In this document: in pieces, positions 62,701 through 64,000 of the stretch
How positions within the stretch are numbered: position 1 is the first letter of the stretch
Layout of the letters: every line of letters starts with the position of its first letter
Assembly (NCBI RefSeq): GCF_014302995.1
Contig: NZ_CP060295.1
Coordinates: 6,315,501 to 6,379,500, forward strand
Length of the DNA: 64,000 nucleotides
Source of the DNA: Variovorax sp. PAMC26660
GTDB lineage: Bacteria; Pseudomonadota; Gammaproteobacteria; Burkholderiales; Burkholderiaceae_C
Direction of reading: 5' to 3'
The notes under the pieces: generated by a model
The model's database searches: none
What the model was told of the DNA's origin: nothing
What the model saw: the letters and a program-made list of their open reading frames with translations, nothing else
Position numbers and translations under genes: made by a program

Positions 62701-64000
62701 GAGCGCCTTCTTGGTCCGGTAGATCACGCGCTGCGCATTGCGCTCCAGGGCATGGTCGGTGAAGATGACCCAGACATTGCTGGTGTCGCGGTTCGGCACG
62801 CGGCGCGGCTGGCCGGCCAGGTCGTCGAAGGTCTCGCTGAGCGCCTTGCCGGGCACCGCCGTGCGGTGATGGTTGCCGCCGCGCTCGGGCACGAAGAAGA
62901 TCGCCTTGTCGGGGTCGACCAGGCCCTGCGCCACCATGTCCTGCAGCTTGGCCGGCGTCGGGGTTTTCACGAAGTCGGCAATCTGCCTTTCCACCGGGTT
63001 GTAGAGCTTCGCGCCGTCGGTGTCGGGCACCACCACCTGCATGCGGTACTTGGCGTCGCCGAAGGTCTTCTGGAACTGCTCGAAGAAGCGCTTGGGCACC
63101 ACGTCGCCCTCGCGCACCACGTCCTTGAGCATCATCTGCCAGCGCCGCTCGACCGAGGGCGTGAACAGGCCGGTATAGCCGAGCGCCTTCTTCAGGATCG
63201 GCAGCAGCGGCGACACGCGCAGGTCTTCGATCACGCGGTCGAACAGCAGGCTGCTCGGCACTTTCACATGGCCGTCCGGCGAGGTCTTGCTGCTGCCACC
63301 GAAGAAGTCGGTCGCGTCGGCGGGCAGCGTGAGCTTCTCGCCGTCGAGCTTCACGCTCAGCTCCACCTCGACCACCTGGCCCGGCCCCTTCGCGGCCGGC
63401 CCCTTCAGCTGGGCCGAGCGCATGTTCACGCCGTACCCGGGCGTGCCCTTGCCGAACAGCGTCTGCCTGGCGGCGCCCATCAGGTCCTTCGAGAACACCG
63501 TGAAGATGGTGTCGCGCGAGAACGGCAGGACGCCCCATTGCATGAAGCTCGTGCGCCGGTACTCGTCGGGCCGGATCGCCACCGAGGCTTCGGTGCCGAA
63601 GGCGTTGCGCAGCGGCGTGAGCGAGCGTCCGATCACGCTGTCGTAGAGGCCGTAGGCAATCGCCTTGAGGTTGGAGCGCGTACCGATGCCGATCGACATC
63701 GACTGCATCGTCGGCGAGGCAATGGGCTCGTACTGGCCCGTGGCCAGGCGGTTGCGCATCGTCATCGCCACCCGGAAATCGGCCGGCGGCGTGGGTTTCG
63801 GGCCGCGCGTGCCCGAGCCATAGAGCGCGGTCATCTCGCTGCCCGTGAGGTAGTCGGCGCGCTGGTCGTAGCCGTCGTACACCGGGCGCGCGAGCGGCCG
63901 GTCCACCGTGCCCGGGAAGCTGGGCTTGGTCGCCTGCACCACGATCTCGGGGTGCCTGGCGCCGGGGTTCGGGTTGCGCGTGATCTTCACGTTGTCCAGG
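56740..64000 (-). CDS. Giant modular protein, N-terminus outside the window; candidate effector/toxin
   Basis: A partial gene: its stop is at 56740 and the frame is open to base 64000, giving over 2,400 visible residues (numbered here from the codon at 63990). No signal peptide or membrane segment is seen in the visible part. Residues 1-645 form an unrecognised region (for example LPILKKALGYTGLFTPSVER near 250, then DLAGQPRRVPNRDTSNVWVI). Three tandem modules follow, starting near 650, 1103 and 1563. From about 2050 to 2260 is a kinase-like domain with GRGVSADVYPFGDDKAIKIF. The remaining 150 residues are unassigned. Large, soluble and modular with an enzyme-like end, it resembles secreted bacterial effectors or polymorphic toxins, but no secretion genes are visible. 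Function unknown. Confidence 0.85.
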   Translation of the reverse strand, partial: LDNVKITRNPNPGARHPEIVVQATKPSFPGTVDRPLARPVYDGYDQRADYLTGSEMTALYGSGTRGPKPTPPADFRVAMTMRNRLATGQYEPIASPTMQSMSIGIGTRSNLKAIAYGLYDSVIGRSLTPLRNAFGTEASVAIRPDEYRRTSFMQWGVLPFSRDTIFTVFSKDLMGAARQTLFGKGTPGYGVNMRSAQLKGPAAKGPGQVVEVELSVKLDGEKLTLPADATDFFGGSSKTSPDGHVKVPSSLLFDRVIEDLRVSPLLPILKKALGYTGLFTPSVERRWQMMLKDVVREGDVVPKRFFEQFQKTFGDAKYRMQVVVPDTDGAKLYNPVERQIADFVKTPTPAKLQDMVAQGLVDPDKAIFFVPERGGNHHRTAVPGKALSETFDDLAGQPRRVPNRDTSNVWVIFTDHALERNAQRVIYRTKKALYGMLPEWAQKSQPSTHHVPGQGNLINALTGSGRELANPSARRTAVFALKMPTAFQTPVLAGSVEFRFQAGSDEPALAKAVAKGRTDTLQVAPDSSDSVDVPQWFPRALASSLNGPTPVIPKGGRAQIGRFLDDLEGKLGPAQKDAVIALRERYMEGPNPLFADGKFLRAPIANDIVEVLAGLQPQSLAQGTPRTLMGDAPEAINAARAQPVRPAGLRRADLNYLDGQPTVNGRPVSAADIELAVPPEAVLVMADRANPPSAERIAADLRAGGHPAGKDVVIYLCDAGTATAPRAPVPDSLARDLSNRIGARAHAVDGAVTLGAQTTLGGPAVTARPNLPLTDVSATGRAHPDADHAAQQAFWLKPGGPEAPVDAPFAPQALAKGAWIGDEPIDPLHLGIEDRVADLRPMDADNARAVFPLLAKELGVSPDYNALGAQGMIDKWLGEIANGTRHARVIYPAAGSALASDVPIGLISVHKEALIGDSYRNTLPAALYRGNKPAGEMSRQGLQDLGEVWQFSTYLGKGKDLYPSGVINKAARMQFMNDVVRQEAAKGMPVAAFYSRVNGGAPFITGSDGVTTLLKGHAFNVKSAFSQQSQTVGRGPIAVGYEDSSPFKSKGYEDGEPARHIYIYETDASLYGPEGRGTLKWRGKIEEAFDSADGSRSLLGAVRPANLNYLEGEATVNGQPVPARDIQVAVPPDTYLVMADASHLPATARLAAGMRANGYRPGQDVALYVCRAGERADPAAPVPASAARDLANALGARVQAHEAAITLGNRNTVGEGQAVTERPSLPLTDVSTASRAHLDADHAAQQAFWLAPGGRSEAAPSAFSPEVLGKGAWAGDKTIDPLQLGIEDRAVELVPFDVQHARDVLPYLTHELRFSPEFTKLGAQEMAKKWAAEIEDGNRMAYVIYPAPGSAVVRRPLGIIAIHKGPLVSDSFIGIRPADTYPGAKPAGEMSREALGELGPVWQFSTYLIKARTSSKSSFPGGVVNTAAKKQIMATAVQELARRGEPIDAFYAAVHAGAPEAVPEMGWPKDANVPSLKSQERMAGDGPITVVHQAGPPRTGDQAAQAPATRYIAIFKTPVSRFDEGGTGTAEYRSLLDSRIAGDQRPQRWLGPQEWQNEPLVHRRADLNYLEGNVTVDGRPVPASDIEVAVPSKAFLVMADEANVPSAERIAADMRAAGYPEGQDVALYICRAGKLADPKAVVPESLAHQLADTLGARVHAVEGTIELGGKTQLGDGHFVTGLPKLPLLDVSTGRAHPGDNFDTAQRFWLAPNGRGERVDAPLGAAVRNMGAKAGENFIDPYVLGIEDRVVRLAPFDAHHAGLVLPTLAEQLAVSPDFKNGPEGLAHKWLGEMDAGTRMAYVIYPAEGSPLPQTPLGLVALHREPLVDEKYVKTLSASYYTAGKFPAREVSREDLVAKGDVWQFSTYLNSDGKGVPGTNKAGKMLTIDEVAAESQRRGDEILAFYARVHGGGPLVLRLQDPGVNPNISSLFGQESMAQSGPIAVGLEQGSPVTGGADRYVLIFETPRSLYLPDGAGRAKWTGDLQKLIDKHPDPASWLGAEKDTGSSGVMLSRKAAPAEVDWDRAQPVALRSSDGDDLSAHRLMVTDADGTRRPMTGTEVLDRMGTKVLGRGVSADVYPFGDDKAIKIFRTEAEDYSRVQDRADLDLGQLREALPDGATIDPAMGWAHQEKQTLQELADHVGEHNVVDVSGPYLVGNRLALVMPRYVEGSKALTTDSASRTFTDAKAGFLNERTASSAGGITDEMNTSGIYPSDPQFLVHADGSVVLHDPDGISRGSLARKDLEHEATKLARTGRYNAAARPAPDTPDAGTVQFAVGPAPDDIGSAGGLRFADASTASQAVVHDTVAAAKWAAIEPWPAPHRSEAEVPQATYVYTVDGGSMQTHADGTRTIPLDAIIAGRQVDAFGRFVPEQPVRFRVAGDAGSPGRQVPKGVMNLLDPGSAQPTNLWGTLNGGDGAAQA
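57210..57840 (-). other. C-terminal kinase-like domain of the giant protein
   Basis: Within residues about 2050-2260: a glycine-rich loop GRGVSADVYPFG, the nucleotide-anchoring Lys in AIKIF (Lys2083, codon 57742-57744), a hinge-like RLALVMPRYVEG and a final SDPQFLVHADGSVVLHDPDG where protein kinases have the catalytic loop and DFG. The DFG Asp is matched by DPD (2225-2227). The catalytic His/Arg-Asp is not apparent, because GIYPSDPQFLV stands in its place. It is a minimal kinase fold at best, either divergent or a pseudokinase. Confidence 0.55.
57991..59310 (-). repeat. Module 3 of the giant protein's tandem repeats
   Basis: About 440 codons (residues 1561-2000). Landmarks: DLNYLEGNVTVDGRPVPASD, LVMADEANVPSAERIAADMR, GQDVALYICRAG, LPKLPLLDVSTGRAHPGDNF, DTAQRFWLAPNG, DPYVLGIEDRVVRLAPFDAH, TRMAYVIYPAEGSPLPQTPL and DVWQFSTYL. 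The right edge is approximate. The middle section from RLAPFDAHHA to LGLVALHREPL reads like the start of a GNAT-type acyltransferase fold; this is a weak inference. Confidence 0.86.
59311..60690 (-). repeat. Module 2 of the giant protein's tandem repeats
   Basis: About 460 codons (residues 1101-1560). Landmarks: NLNYLEGEATVNGQPVPARD, LVMADASHLPATARLAAGMR, GQDVALYVCRAG, RPSLPLTDVSTASRAHLDAD, HAAQQAFWLAPGG, DPLQLGIEDRAVELVPFDVQ, NRMAYVIYPAPGSAVV and PVWQFSTYLIKART. The HAAQQAFWL block is identical to module 1. The part after YVIYPA is the most diverged. Confidence 0.88.
60691..62049 (-). repeat. Module 1 of the giant protein's tandem repeats
   Basis: About 453 codons (residues 648-1100). It begins ADLNYLDGQPTVNGRPVSAA, then LVMADRANPPSAERIAADLR and GKDVVIYLCDAG. 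Later come RPNLPLTDVSATGRAHPDAD, HAAQQAFWLKPGG, DPLHLGIEDRVADLRPMDAD, NGTRHARVIYPAAGSALAS and EVWQFSTYLGKGKD. The same landmarks in the same order occur in modules 2 and 3, so the modules arose by duplication. Confidence 0.88.

Overview
The window reads as chromosomal DNA from a high-GC betaproteobacterium of the Comamonadaceae/Burkholderiales type, most likely Variovorax or a close relative. The reasons are the very GC-rich codon use, two Bug/TctC-type substrate-binding proteins, a pqiA-pqiA-pqiB-pqiC operon, many LysR/AraC/LuxR/LacI regulators beside catabolic genes, and dispersed GC-rich inverted repeats. This assignment is inferred from gene content; no rRNA or other marker lies in the window. 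I see no tRNA, rRNA, insertion sequence, prophage, CRISPR array or replication origin.

Layout. 1-9.3 kb: the end of an unidentified gene, a YciI-like protein, an OmpR-type two-component system, and a divergent heavy-metal RND efflux operon (adaptor, pump, outer-membrane factor) that runs on into a RidA-like protein and a small lipoprotein. 9.3-13.9 kb: a Bug binding protein, a patatin-like lipase and Tex. 13.9-18.1 kb: a NarL/LuxR-type two-component system divergent from three exported proteins of unknown function, two of them low-complexity. 18.2-21.6 kb: a membrane protein and a compact GIY-YIG / MarR / DUF2239 / MATE operon behind a promoter carrying ACCCGGG palindromes. 21.6-27.9 kb: a VOC protein, a serine hydrolase, and a FecI/FecR/TonB-receptor cell-surface signalling set. 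28-34.6 kb: a LacI-controlled TRAP-transporter cluster with a 2-hydroxyacid dehydrogenase and an amidohydrolase, probably for uptake and breakdown of an organic or sugar acid, plus an HD-domain protein. 34.6-44.6 kb: two repeat islands, a Baeyer-Villiger-type monooxygenase with a DHA2 exporter, the pqi operon and two translationally coupled MFS exporters. 44.6-51.6 kb: a luciferase-like monooxygenase / CmcJ-like / SDR cluster, an M48 metallopeptidase, an ACS-type MFS importer and an SRPBCC protein. 51.7-56.7 kb: a LuxR solo, an AraC regulator, an N-formylglutamate amidohydrolase-like enzyme, a second Bug protein and its divergent LysR regulator.

56.7-64 kb is filled by one giant open gene on the minus strand, running off the right edge, with more than 2,400 residues visible. 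It has an unrecognised N-terminal part, three tandem modules of about 455 residues, and a C-terminal domain that looks like a minimal or degenerate protein kinase. This is the strongest candidate for an undescribed system, possibly a large secreted effector or toxin. The second candidate is the two-component-linked locus of low-complexity exported proteins at 14-18 kb.

Several candidate operators are visible as perfect palindromes between divergent genes (2593, 18724, 34021, 52658 and 55753), each beside a regulator that could plausibly bind it.
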